Positions 1 through 10,800 of a DNA stretch of 64,000 bases are shown here, one piece after another. Each line of letters begins with the position of its first letter. Within the stretch, counting starts at the first letter, position 1. The DNA comes from Hyphochytrium catenoides (Eukaryota > Sar > Hyphochytriomycetes > Hyphochytriales > Hyphochytriaceae), in the NCBI GenBank assembly GCA_900088475.1, contig FLMG01000787.1:1-64000 (forward strand). The letters are read 5' to 3'. The notes under the pieces are model-generated. The model made no database searches. It worked only from the letters and a program-made list of their open reading frames with translations, and was not told the DNA's origin. The translations under genes and the position numbers were made by a program.

Positions 1-2276
1 GCTAGCCGCTGGTTCGCTGACAGTAGGGCACTCATCCCGCTAAGATTGAGGATATCAGGCCTTCTAATATTGCCGTGGGGCGAGCTAAGCGGTAGCCCAA
101 GTTCCGACTGCCAGCTTATAGTTCTTTCGGTCACCAGCTAAAGGAATTCTGGTAGTGAAAGTCTCTCCGCCCCACAGGCCGCTCGTTCACCGCTATGCAT
201 GTGACAGCCATTTATCTAAGGTCAGAGCCATGGCCCCAGGGCTTGAAGCTTTTGACCTCGTTACGGATCATGAAGCCCTAGGTCTGACGCTCTACAGGTC
301 ACTTGCCCAACCACTGGCAGGAGCAAACATGGAGCCTTGAGCCCCCATGCAATTAATAGTAGCGGCTGCAGCAGCATCCTCCTGTCACCTGCTGAGAAAG
401 CCAAAACTTCTACGACACAGTACGATAAGATGACCTTTCGCATAAGCCATATTCCTGATCATACGCTAGTTATTCTATACGAAGTAATCCTGCGCCGTGG
501 ATGATGAAAACTGTGGTTATTAGTAGTAGTGCATTAGATGAGCTTCAACCATAGAGCTTCTTTCTCTTCCCTCCGGCATCGCGCTCAATCTTCAGTACTA
601 TGATGGTCAGTTGGCCCCGTAAGTAGTTGGCGGCAGCGCTTATCTTGCTACTGCCTACTAACTCGCTACAATTTAGAGGAAAACCTCCTCCTGATTGTGT
701 ACTACATGCGCTCCGCCACAGTAACTATGGCCGTGTTCCTGGTCAGAAGAGGACATCTGCCTTGGCTTATTCTCAACTGGCAGGATCTTCTTCTGAGGAG
801 AGGAGAGAGAGGAGGCGTCACACTTTCCATTTTCTCTGAACCATAGATGGATTAGAGATTATGAAGGGAAGATGTTTCTGAGAAGTGAACAGCGTGTAGG
901 CTAACCTCTTAGTGCAGCTACCCATTCCCGAACAAAATGAGGCGGCATCTTCTCCTTCATCACACCTGAGTTTGAAGCGTTATGCACTACTAAATAAGGC
1001 CCTAGGTCGACACACACTCCGCCGCCGGAGTAAGCTAGAAGATTAGCTAATAGCAGATTACTTCTTCTACAAGCTCTTCAACCCATGACAAAGCACAATA
1101 TATTATGGAGAGACAGTAAGTGCGCGGGGACGTCCTCCTGATCGTGCCATGCAGAACAAACTCCTTGCCAGCGCACAGCCCGCCATCGTTGATTAACAAC
1201 CGCGATGATCAGGCCCTTTCTACCTTGTTGAGCGCATTGGTCTCTATGCCGAAGCTATGCGTGGAAGATAACACTTGGTCCCGGGTCCATGGAAGGATCG
1301 TTTCCACTGTGTGTTTGTTGGTCCCGCTTGTAGATGACCGTCGTATGGAGCCATCATTAGACAACAGCTGGTTTTGCCCGAGGAAGCGGTGAATTACCGC
1401 CCCTCAGAACCGCCAACTGAGAGGGTCTAGAGCGTCATGATCTCCCAGTAGAACTATACGGAGTCGCTTTGCTATATTTGGCACGCTTGGGAGCGGACAG
1501 AACTGTGCTTCTCGATACACATAGATGTTGTTGTTGGGTCTAGTACTGGGCCTTCGACCATCGCCATCATCCAGGCCGTCGAGCTCTTCGGCCTCGGCAT
1601 CTCCTCAATGGGTAAGGCCCTTTTTTTCTCCTGTCTCCCCATCTTCCCGCCCTCGAGAGCATCTTCTCCTGCTCATTATCCGATTGATGAGATGAGCGGA
1701 GGGAGGAGGAGAGGGAAGTGAGGAAGAAGGTGTCGTCTGGGCATCCTCATTCATTCACAGTAGGAACCTTGGTGGGAACTAAAAAAGGAGAGTTCATCAT
1801 CATCAGGAAAGCAACTGTTCATCAGCAACGACCACCAACCTAATACACAGCTACTCAACTAGCCGATAATAGCGTCATACACCTAATGTACAAAAAACTG
1901 AGCCTAAGTTTCTTCTCTTGTCGAAGTTGGGAGATTGACATGGGCACTATAAAATTGCGTCAATTACCCGAATTTAAAAAGTACCTGATCCCGCTACCTT
2001 CAGTATTTCTGGCGGGGGGACCTACAGACTAGGGTGGGGGTGACGTAAGTGTAGAGGTAGAGACTTAACGCTGTTGCATCTCAAGGGAGAGACGTCTATG
2101 TCCTGGGTGGGGCTTTCCCTGCTGATTTTTGAGCTATCATGGCTTTCTTCAAAATTCGAGAGAGAGAGAGCGGGAGAGAGCGAGAGAGAGAGCGAGAGAG
2201 AGCGAGAGCGAGCGAGAGAGAGAGAGCGAGAGAGAGAGAGAGAGAGCGAGAGCGAGAGAGAGAGCGAGAGAGAGAG

Positions 2277-2317
<41 letters not shown>

Positions 2318-3078
2318 ATGAAAGAGAAAGTGAGCTAGTGACAACCAGAGAGGGAGAGAGCAAGAAAGAGAGGAGGAGATTTGGAAGGGAGACAGAGGCT
2401 GGGAGAGAGAGAGAGAGAAAGGGGAGATGAAGCACAAAGCCCAAGCGTTGCTGGAAACACAGGCCGACATTCATAAGAACTCTGACCCACAGCTTTCTGA
2501 GCCGCAACGTGGACTGTGGAGGTTCCTCTTTCCGCATTTTACTTCCCTGTGCTCTACATAGATAGCACTACTGCTGGCCACCGCGTCAGCCTCTTCGCTG
2601 AGGACAGTCCTTAGCTGAAGAAGTTTCTTTTGTCATGCTCTAGCCTAATAGAGGTTACCCGCGGTGAAACTCAACAAGCGTCCAACTTTTAAGGGCAAGT
2701 GTGGCGTATCGTACGCTGACGGCGCCATCCTGGAGAGGAACGTGGACCGTGCGGTGGACAGGCTGTCAATCACCAAAGTTTTTGGCAGCCTCCTTCGCTC
2801 ATCTTCAGCGCCTCGCCGCCCTTACGGAGAAGGGGCAATCTCCTTACTACTTATAACAACTATCCTCCATTCCTACCTCTGTTTGGCCCACCGGTGATGG
2901 GGTTACAAGGTGCGCTGTCGGTCAGTGGTTCTTCTGCTCTTATCAGAGACACGGGCAAGAGTGAACCAGCTCGATGTGTTGATGTCTGCACCAAGCGCTG
3001 CGTAGAAAAAGACTGGTTGACTACATCGAAGACAGATAAGAGAAGCGGAGCGGGAACCCTTTAGCTATCAGGATTGAG
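1..3078. other. Left-flank region without a supported gene
   Basis: No gene can be supported here. Frame 1 on the + strand is open from base 1 to a TAA at about 141, but this is only 46 codons. A stretch at about 1535-1610 reads as a plausible exon in one frame and ends at a GGTAAGG donor, and another at about 2660-2780 is open and protein-like, yet neither can be joined to neighbouring exons with matching phases. The main structure is the GA-rich tract listed separately. A TATA-like CACTATAAAAT lies at about 1945-1955, too far from the next start codon (3079) to be assigned to it. Confidence 0.5.
2155..2425 (+). repeat. (GA)n purine-rich low-complexity tract
   Basis: About 270 bases are almost pure purine on the + strand: GAGAGA runs broken by GCGAGA, with the cleanest uninterrupted (GA)n at about 2280-2315. 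Open frames on both strands across it (Arg/Glu/Ser repeats on +, Ser/Leu repeats on -) are products of the dinucleotide repeat and should not be taken as proteins. It lies about 650 bp upstream of the zinc-finger gene on the coding strand. Confidence 0.95.
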
Positions 3079-6000
3079 ATGGAGAAATCTTCGGGAGGTG
3101 CTGCCAGGCTGGAGGATAGCCAGCCGACCGCCAATGCTCCACTCTGTCGGCGAAGCGGCTGCAACAACCCTGTCGAAGGGAACAAAACGCTATGTAAGAC
3201 CCATCTGCTGAAGAAGCCTAAATGCTCCGTTCTCTCATGCTTGGAGGAAGCAGCGTCAGGTGGTCTATGTGAGATGCATGGAGGATTTCGGCAAATGAGG
3301 CCCAAGTGCTCATATTTTGGCTGCCAGTCTACGTTCATTGTGAAGGATGGCCGCTGCAGCCTTCACATGCTTAGGGATGGGCCTCGGACGACGGAAATCA
3401 AGGCTAAGGAGCACCCAGGCAATGCCAAGCGGTGCGGCTTTTTTGGCTGTTGCAACGTTAGTGGGGAAAAGGGCTTGTGCAAGCGTCACGAAAGCAAAGC
3501 GGAGAGATGTACCGCTACTGGTTGTGACTGGCCAGCCATTAAAGACAGCTTGTGCTCCAGACACGGTGGAGGAAGTTCCGCCCACTCGGCATTTGGGCGC
3601 AGGGCCAGCCAGCAGGATAGAGTCGACAAGCAGCCTAAGCAGCAAAGTCCTAGCCTGCACATGACAAAGGATAAAGCTGCACATCCCTTGACAGCAGCGG
3701 GGACGAAGAGAAATGTCGACAACAGTGCCACCGAGGCCTCTAACCGGACGGAAGCATCACGTGTCCCATGGAATCTCAGACCCCTCTGCACGGAGCTAGG
3801 ATGCCTTGACTACGCGACACAGGGCGATCAGTACTGCTCGCAACACAAGAAAGTGGACACCAGTTCCTGGTCAAATAGGAAAGTAGAGCTTCAAAGAGCA
3901 GCATCAGAGGAGCCATGCCAAGTAAATGGCTGTAAGAGCTCAGAAACGTTCGAGGGCTTTTGCTTGAAGCACAAGCCAGGCAAGAGAGAAAAGTGCTCCA
4001 TATCCGTCTGCAACTCAGAGGCTGTGAACGGCGATCTTTGTGCGGACCACTCAGACCTCGCCACTTCATCAACACTATGCAGCTCTTTGAGTTGCACAAA
4101 TCCAGCAGTCATCCATGGCTTATGCCGTCACCATCATGACATTGACAAAGAGTGTAAAAGTGGGCTTTGTACTTCTCAAAAGGGCTCCGGGTATTCATTA
4201 GCAACACCGCGCTCTTTGAGTGAATCACGGCCCGCAGCCAGTAGTGCAAGTAAGCAAAAATCTAGAGAGGCCGCAGCTTGCTTCATGGTAAATTGTCGGC
4301 AGCCTGTTAGGCAGCATGGTCTCTGTGCGTATCATCATGACGAACGGAGAGTGTGTCAGAGGTCTTCTTGTCGGAGCCAGGCCAGTAGCACCGAAGAGGC
4401 TGAAAGCCATGCAAGGACAGAAAAAGCTAATTCTAGTAGTGGACAAGAGGCAAGAAACACGATCAAGGATAGTCCTCCGAAAGGAATGAAGATAGGACCC
4501 GCTGAGATTAGTTCCAAATCCGCCCTGCCTGCACTTCAACAGCGTTCCGCAGGCATGACAGCCGAGGAAGCTGAGAAGGTTTCACTGGCCGAGCAGCAGG
4601 CTTCAGCAAACACTAGCAGCTGGGCTAGTAATCAGCCATTCTCTACAGCGGTACCGTCTGCGCGTATGGGCACCGACCGTCCAATAGAAAGGCAGCAGGA
4701 CAGAGAGAGAGTTGTACAGCACCCTGTTCTGGGCAACAGTTCCTCCCCAGCCAGTACAGATGATTATTCTAGGTCATCCCACGTGGGACCATTATCAGCT
4801 AAGCAGGGGGACGATGTTGTTGGCGCTAGCACTAGCAGGGAGAGCTCCACCAGTGGGGCTGGAGGAGCCCTGCTATTGTCAAACTCCGGCAGCATTGGTG
4901 CCCCTAACACATTAGGAGGAGGAGGAGACGTGGACCAGAAAGGTAACGCTTGGGCGTCACTTGCTGTTGGCCATGATACCAGTCGTACCACCACGTCTAC
5001 GTTAGGAGATAATGCACCAACTCCTCGTGCCGCCTCCCTGCAACATGGTGTTCAGAGACCTTCTGCCCCAGCCGAAGGGGAAGCACTTCAAAATCCCGTA
5101 ACTAGTATGCAGTCTGATGGTAAAGAAGCTTCGAAGGAGTCGCCTAAGGAAGGGCTTCAGAAGCCTACCCCTTCAGGAGCTATTTCAGAGGATACTACGC
5201 AAATGCCTCCATCGGCTGATCCTCAGACAGGGCGGGTGCGCTTCGAGGCCTTGGATCAATCAGAGGTGACTTCTCAGGAACCTCGAGCGTCGGCATTCCA
5301 GACGTGGACAGAACGGCAGAGTGCTGATGATCGGATAAAACAGATAATGGCGAAGCTGAAGAACGCTCGTTTGGTGAGGAATCAAGGACCGCTAAGCGCC
5401 AATAGCAATGCCATGGACCAGCAGCAGACTATGACCTGGACTACGGGAGACGCTCTCCAGACTGCAGCCACCGGACTACCTCCTCCTCGAGACCCGAGGC
5501 TCAGGCAACGGGAAAGAGCAGCTGCAAGATCTGCATCTCACAGCGCTGCTTCTGATCACGGAGCTTCCGTAGACGATGCAGCTTCACGCAAACCTCCACA
5601 ATCTGCTGAGATTGGCCGCCAGATGTATGTGGAACCGGAAAACACCTTTCATGATGTTAGCATTTCCGCGATATCAATGGACTCCGGCGCCACATCCAAC
5701 AACCAAAGTCAACCCGGCCCATCACAGAATGCCAAGAAAGAGCAACCAACATCTTATCCACCGAATAAGGATGGTGAAACAAACGCTATTTCTCATGCAG
5801 ACAACGCGGACAAGCGTGGACGGGTGCAGCCTGTCGACAGATCTCAGATTAGGGAGCATAATCGAAGTGTTGGCATGACAGAAAAGGCATCGACTAGCAC
5901 TCAGCCAAGACAAGGAGAGAAGGTTACCAACGATAACCATGTGCTTTCTTCTGGGGAGCCTGACAAAAGTGCAGCCACAAGCAGCAAAACTGAGGGCAAT

Positions 6001-7896
6001 GACATTTCTCGGTCTCGGCGAGACATGGACGGTCGTGATGGAAGTTGGCGATCTTCTGATCAAGAGTTGTCTTCTAGGAGGCAGGATAGAACTCACGGTT
6101 CAAGACCAAGCGCATCACCCACCGCAGAGGAGCGTAGCCGCTACAAAGGCAGGGAAAGTACGGAGTACAACCGAGAAAAGGAGAGGAGTTCGTCGCGCTA
6201 CGCTGACTCTCCTGCTTATCGTGATGACCGTGATCACCGCTATAGCGGTGATGACCATGGCTATTCAAGCAAGGGCAGACACCGCTATGCCTATGAAAGG
6301 GACAGGGATGACCACTATAATCACTATCGAAGGGCGGACAGGGAGCGGTCTGTGTATGATGCCCGAGAGAGAAGAGCAGAATCCACGTCCGAGAAGGGAC
6401 TTGACAGTTCAAGCAGCTCTCGCCAGAGGAAGAAGGATTATGATAGCCAAGAAAGTAGCCGGAAAAGATATATGGAAGAGAAGAGCTCTAGGAGAAGTGA
6501 GCACAACGAGCGAAAGCCGGAGATGTCCCAGCCTAAGACTGCTGGAGGCATGGAAAGAAGACATATCAAACGGCCTCCCATTGCCCCAGGCAAGGAAAGA
6601 TCAAGTAAAGACTCACGAGATCATTCTTCGCTTCCTAAGGACTCAGCGGGAGATAAGCGCAACTCAATCACCACTGAATCCGCCAGGGATGATGCGAGGC
6701 GAGACAATAGCTCGTTGACAAGAAAATCACCGGACTCCAGAGAGGGAAGCAGTGCAGGTTCCGGCGCCATTACACAGTCCAATGAGCACCACGATACTTC
6801 TAATAGCTCAAAGGATGACTCTCGAAAAGCGGGGGAGACTATCAGGTCCGAGAGGTATCCTGAATCAGAGCCAAATGACTCTAGACCTAGAGATCAAGGA
6901 ACTGATGAAGAGCGACGGCGGGCGCTGAAGAGGTTGAGACGGGAGAAAGAAAGGAGACAAGAAGATAAAATGTCTCAGGACTCAAACCAAGTTAACAACG
7001 CCAAGCATCAAGAGCCTTCTATTTCCTCTGACAGCAGCAAACCTATGACGAGCCATAAGGAGCGCAAACGCGGAGCAGAAGAGAGCTCTATCTCTACGGC
7101 AGAAGTTGAAACTCCTACCAAAAAAGACGTCAAGCGTATCAAGCTGATTGACAAGGTGCGGCGGGCAGCATCTGATAGCTTGACACTACAATTGACAAAG
7201 AAGCCGACCCGCAGCCCAGAAGGGCCTGCAATACGGTCAAAGGAGAGACTACGACCAGAGAAATCAGATGTAGATACGGCTAAAGGAGGCCTTGAAGATA
7301 AGCGCAGGTCAGGTGCACTGCCCAGTCCCACCTCTCAGCAGCGCAACCTCCCCCCGGAAGAAGGGAGTTCATCACCCTCAACCCAAAAAGAGAAACGTGA
7401 GGAACAAGAAGTGGAGACGGGAGTACGGGGCGAACAATCTCTAGACACTCAGCGTCGCCCTTCGCTAAGCACCACCAAACACCCCTCTACAGAGGAGCAA
7501 GACAATGCAAGAGAGGGGCCCGTTTTGACCCCAACTGATGAAATGGAGGACACGGAGCCCAAAGCCGCCACAAGGCAGCGAGGAGCACAAGCCCCCCCTG
7601 CAGAGAGTCCGTCGGGTTCAGGGGTAAGTAATGATGGTGGTATGGCTCCTGAAGATCCTGCCACGTTGCTAAATGGAGCCCAGGAATCTAAGAGCAATGC
7701 ACCTGAGTCACTAGCCACTCTCCTGTCCAATACTTCGCTGATTGTGGCTTGGCGCATTGATTTTGATTTTGGCTCTGAAGAACGGCAACGGGAAGCTGGG
7801 TATCTGTGCTTGTTTTGCAGAAGCACGGCCGTCAGACATGGACTCTGTCAGAGGTGCTTGAATGATTATTCTTTGGACCTTAAGGTTCAGCTATGA
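3079..7896 (+). CDS. Large intronless protein with ten WRKY19-like Cys/His fingers and a disordered SR/RD-rich body
   Basis: One uninterrupted 1605-codon frame starts at ATG 3079, the first methionine, and needs no intron, unlike nearly all its neighbours. The N-terminal 420 residues hold ten units of the form C-x4-C-x8/9-C-x2-H (for example LCRRSGCNNPVEGNKTLCKTH split over residues 22-42; others begin near residues 49, 77, 119, 144, 237, 280, 306, 334 and 398). Many end in LCxxH followed by a short basic linker. This is the repeat annotated as 'WRKY19-like zinc finger', usually without any WRKY domain; none is seen here. Residues about 430-1540 are low-complexity: Ser/Gln/Ala-rich, then an Arg/Asp/Ser/Tyr-rich stretch (about nt 6000-6500) recalling splicing-factor RS/RD domains, then Lys/Glu-rich. 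The extreme C-terminus has a C-x2-C-x11-C-x2-C variant. Function is unknown; a nuclear nucleic-acid or protein-binding role is an inference from the fingers and RS-like region. Confidence 0.9.
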   Translation: MEKSSGGAARLEDSQPTANAPLCRRSGCNNPVEGNKTLCKTHLLKKPKCSVLSCLEEAASGGLCEMHGGFRQMRPKCSYFGCQSTFIVKDGRCSLHMLRDGPRTTEIKAKEHPGNAKRCGFFGCCNVSGEKGLCKRHESKAERCTATGCDWPAIKDSLCSRHGGGSSAHSAFGRRASQQDRVDKQPKQQSPSLHMTKDKAAHPLTAAGTKRNVDNSATEASNRTEASRVPWNLRPLCTELGCLDYATQGDQYCSQHKKVDTSSWSNRKVELQRAASEEPCQVNGCKSSETFEGFCLKHKPGKREKCSISVCNSEAVNGDLCADHSDLATSSTLCSSLSCTNPAVIHGLCRHHHDIDKECKSGLCTSQKGSGYSLATPRSLSESRPAASSASKQKSREAAACFMVNCRQPVRQHGLCAYHHDERRVCQRSSCRSQASSTEEAESHARTEKANSSSGQEARNTIKDSPPKGMKIGPAEISSKSALPALQQRSAGMTAEEAEKVSLAEQQASANTSSWASNQPFSTAVPSARMGTDRPIERQQDRERVVQHPVLGNSSSPASTDDYSRSSHVGPLSAKQGDDVVGASTSRESSTSGAGGALLLSNSGSIGAPNTLGGGGDVDQKGNAWASLAVGHDTSRTTTSTLGDNAPTPRAASLQHGVQRPSAPAEGEALQNPVTSMQSDGKEASKESPKEGLQKPTPSGAISEDTTQMPPSADPQTGRVRFEALDQSEVTSQEPRASAFQTWTERQSADDRIKQIMAKLKNARLVRNQGPLSANSNAMDQQQTMTWTTGDALQTAATGLPPPRDPRLRQRERAAARSASHSAASDHGASVDDAASRKPPQSAEIGRQMYVEPENTFHDVSISAISMDSGATSNNQSQPGPSQNAKKEQPTSYPPNKDGETNAISHADNADKRGRVQPVDRSQIREHNRSVGMTEKASTSTQPRQGEKVTNDNHVLSSGEPDKSAATSSKTEGNDISRSRRDMDGRDGSWRSSDQELSSRRQDRTHGSRPSASPTAEERSRYKGRESTEYNREKERSSSRYADSPAYRDDRDHRYSGDDHGYSSKGRHRYAYERDRDDHYNHYRRADRERSVYDARERRAESTSEKGLDSSSSSRQRKKDYDSQESSRKRYMEEKSSRRSEHNERKPEMSQPKTAGGMERRHIKRPPIAPGKERSSKDSRDHSSLPKDSAGDKRNSITTESARDDARRDNSSLTRKSPDSREGSSAGSGAITQSNEHHDTSNSSKDDSRKAGETIRSERYPESEPNDSRPRDQGTDEERRRALKRLRREKERRQEDKMSQDSNQVNNAKHQEPSISSDSSKPMTSHKERKRGAEESSISTAEVETPTKKDVKRIKLIDKVRRAASDSLTLQLTKKPTRSPEGPAIRSKERLRPEKSDVDTAKGGLEDKRRSGALPSPTSQQRNLPPEEGSSSPSTQKEKREEQEVETGVRGEQSLDTQRRPSLSTTKHPSTEEQDNAREGPVLTPTDEMEDTEPKAATRQRGAQAPPAESPSGSGVSNDGGMAPEDPATLLNGAQESKSNAPESLATLLSNTSLIVAWRIDFDFGSEERQREAGYLCLFCRSTAVRHGLCQRCLNDYSLDLKVQL

Positions 7897-8137
7897 GAAC
7901 GAGTCGCGCGTACATTGTGTACCTGCGCCATGGCAAGATGAAGGCCTTGGCTACCGTCGTCTCAGGTGCGATTGCGGCTGTAGTTTGAGTGCCATGCGTG
8001 GGTAAGGTAGGCTTTTGTCCATCTGAAGCGGGCGTGGAGACTTACCTTGCTTTTGTCTATCTGAAGAGGTTGAAAACATAGCTCGCTCTTCGGTAGGCTT
8101 AGCGATGGGTGTGTGATTTAGTTGATAGGTTCTCTAT

Positions 8138-8503
8138 TTATTGTGCGACTAGTCCTCCCTTGCATTTACTTCTGCGTGCCTTGCGTTTCTCTTCTGGCAG
8201 CAATATTAGGCGTACTACCTCCATGAAGTCTCCCTTCGCTCTGAAGCTATTCCCCTGACTTATAAACACGACCTGAAATCCGTCATTGTGCCCTTCAAAA
8301 AAAATACTCTTCCCACCCTGTGTAAATCTCTGTGCCATGGTCGGCAGCATGTACGAGTAATCCCCAAGCCTTTTGTCAATCCCGCTGCAGCCATCTGTCG
8401 CCTCGCCCACTTCCTCGCACAGCAGGCAACCATCATTCCTACAGTAGTACCGGTTTGCTAAGTCATGACGTACTGAAGGGGATAAGGGAGGCAGAAAAGC
8501 CAT
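8138..8503 (-). CDS. Possible small protein, 121 aa, unknown
   Basis: An ATG-to-stop frame on the minus strand, convergent with the zinc-finger gene. The N-terminal third has a cysteine cluster (C-x5-C-x2-C-x9-C) and the C-terminal half looks protein-like, with a hydrophobic/charged pattern ending in a strongly basic tail (EEKRKARRSKCK). No family is recognised. It could be a genuine small gene, one exon of a larger gene, or chance; the opposite strand is also partly open here, which lowers confidence. Confidence 0.33.
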   Translation of the reverse strand: MAFLPPLSPSVRHDLANRYYCRNDGCLLCEEVGEATDGCSGIDKRLGDYSYMLPTMAQRFTQGGKSIFFEGHNDGFQVVFISQGNSFRAKGDFMEVVRLILLPEEKRKARRSKCKGGLVAQ

Positions 8504-10559
8504 GTCTGGTGATTCTAAGTCAATGGAGAGCGGGTCAAGTAGCTCAGTGTTCTAGCCTAGACTCTCGGTTTCAAAATGGAGAAATCGACGGAGAATGCAG
8601 ACGAGTAGGAAGTGAAGCAAGGAGTGATCGGGTGTTTTGGCTGAGTGAGGATGAACTACGAAGAGTCGGTTGGTGCGGCACAAGTTACGAAATTTAAGCT
8701 TCTGTAACGTTTAAACTCACTACTATGAAGAAAGAGGCTCTTTAGGCGTGAAACACTGCCTCCTATCTTTTACCTCAATGCGCCTTGAAGCCAGAGCAGC
8801 TAGTCCAGCGAAACAAACTGAAGATACGATTGAAGCCGCAACTCCTTGGACTGTCGGCTGTTCAGATTGAATCCACCACTTTTGTTCATGAGAACAAGGG
8901 ACCGCCAGGCCACATAGGCACGTTGTTGCTGCTTGGCATGCGCTTTAAAGGGGAGGAGATATCTACGGGTTGATAACATAAGGACTAGTAGGCAGTGGTG
9001 AACGCTTGGAGGTTCGATGAACAACATGTAAGATGGTGCAAGCAACATGACGATGAATGATGAGTGGTTCCTGACTCAAGGTCGATACTAAAGAAAAATT
9101 CCAAGCATCCCCACGCGTAGTACAGGTGCTACGAGTTTCGTTCTACTACCATGCTCCTGTCATGCGGGAGTGCAGGAGAGAGTTTGTCGGGGTTTCAGCA
9201 GGGAAGAGTTTCGGGAAGGGTCGAGTTGGCTGGCTTACGATCTTCTCCAGAACTTTTTACCTGTTCTTGGGCGGGTAGAAGTCATTCGCCCTCCCTGATT
9301 GATATGAAACTTTTTTTTATACAAATAGAAATTTGTGCTTTCCTTCCCTCTCCCTCCTTTTCTTCAGCTGTTGACGTCGCTCGGACTGTCCTTTGGGATA
9401 TCGTCGTACGTAGTGCTGGCTCTGCTGCTCTACTACGCTTGAAGAGCTGCTTTGTCCAATGTGCTGTCCACTGTTGTCGCTGCAGCAGTAGAACTATAGG
9501 TAAAAAAAAGTTGAGACAATATTTACCAGTTCTAATCAGCCGTAGTTCTACTTAGATCGGGCAAGCAGGAGAGGAGCAGCCGGCCTTCTGGAGTCATTAC
9601 AGCTGCTAACAGCAACTCCCATTCAATCGCTCCACTGCAAGGGTATGGGTTTTCTCGCCTGGGCCGCTGCGGCTTCGTCATCATAATTATTAGCTGCTTC
9701 TTCGATCATCACTCATCACTCGTATCGTCGTCCATTACTTGCAGTAGATCGCCTCTTCTCCATTTACGACTATGTATTCCTCCGGACGGAGGGTTACATC
9801 ATAATACAGAGGCGTCGTTCTACGCCTCGACAGGACAATGCCAGCCATCAACAGTCGAGCCACTCGACACCGTCCGGTGCTGCTCCAGTCACCGCTTCGT
9901 CCAGACAAGATCGGCACAACTGTATCTTTCTACTATTTGTGGGTTTGTTGGTCCGCTGTGTGTGGGAATATCCATAAAACGGTAGTGACCAACCTGTCAA
10001 AAAACTGGATGAGGATTTGAAAGATTATCATTGCAAACGGCTTTCCTTAGTTTCTATCTATTGTACAGCGGTTCAGTTGTGATGACCTATCCTTCTTTCT
10101 TCCTACGAAATGTTAGCTTTACGTCCTCATTTAGGGAAAGGTCTTAGTCCAACGTATTCTGCATAGTAGCTTAGAAATAGGGCGATAAGGTAAATAAGAC
10201 CACAAGTTATTCTAGATCTGTAGACTTCTGGCCATTTCTCCACAAGTAGTTGGAACTCCATTTTTGGTGACAGCGGGTCCAAAACGAAGGTTTCGGGGGA
10301 ATGTTTCAGGGAAAAAATTGGTTTCTTCCCCACCCAGCCGGATGTGAGGGACATGAGCAGGGCTGTTTTTGCGACTATATTAGGATAAGATGGTGCTTTT
10401 GACATTGGGATATCAGTGTGGGTAAAGTATTACATAGACCTCATCTTTAGGTAAACCGTGGTCAGGTGTCTAGAATCCGACGTAAGAAGGGTAGATGGTT
10501 ATGTCGCTGCAGGGAGGAGGTGAGGATGCGAAGGGTGAGGGAAAGGGAGTTTCAATTGA

Positions 10560-10800
10560 AAAGTTCCGCTTTGCTCTAATAATTCTCTCACTCTCTCTTA
10601 TTTCATCTTCCTCAATCTTTCTCTAAGTTCATGCCTCTGTCTCTCGTATGTCAACCTAAATTATGTGAATCCCCTACATCCGCCTCTCAAACGTCTCTCT
10701 CTCTTCCTCTCTCTCTCTCTCTCTCCCTTCCGTTCTGTCTGCTGGTCTCTGTCTGTCTCTCACTTTCCTGCCATCATCCTCCGTCTCTCCTTGCCTGTCT
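10560..10800 (+). repeat. CT-rich pyrimidine tract upstream of the receptor gene
   Basis: CTCT-rich sequence with the longest run at about 10695-10735, followed by further CTCTGTCTGTCTCTC. It lies about 500-700 bp upstream of the receptor start codon, with pyrimidines on the coding strand. It may be part of a promoter or 5' untranslated region, like similar tracts before other genes here. The overlapping open frame (Ser/Leu/Pro-rich) is a by-product. Confidence 0.8.

Noticed and set aside
1508-1615. Exon-like segment TIAIIQAVELFGLGISSM followed by GGTAAGG
   Set aside because: No upstream start or downstream exon could be joined with a consistent phase, so it stays unsupported.
2022-2537. Long open frames on both strands across the GA tract (Ser/Leu-rich and Arg/Glu-rich)
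   Set aside because: They arise from a dinucleotide repeat, which is open in several frames at once; no non-repetitive coding sequence flanks them.
8529-8585. tRNA-like string: GTAGCTCAGTG followed by GGTTTCAAA
   Set aside because: The spacing between the D-arm-like and T-arm-like parts is too short for an anticodon arm, and no acceptor stem pairs around them.
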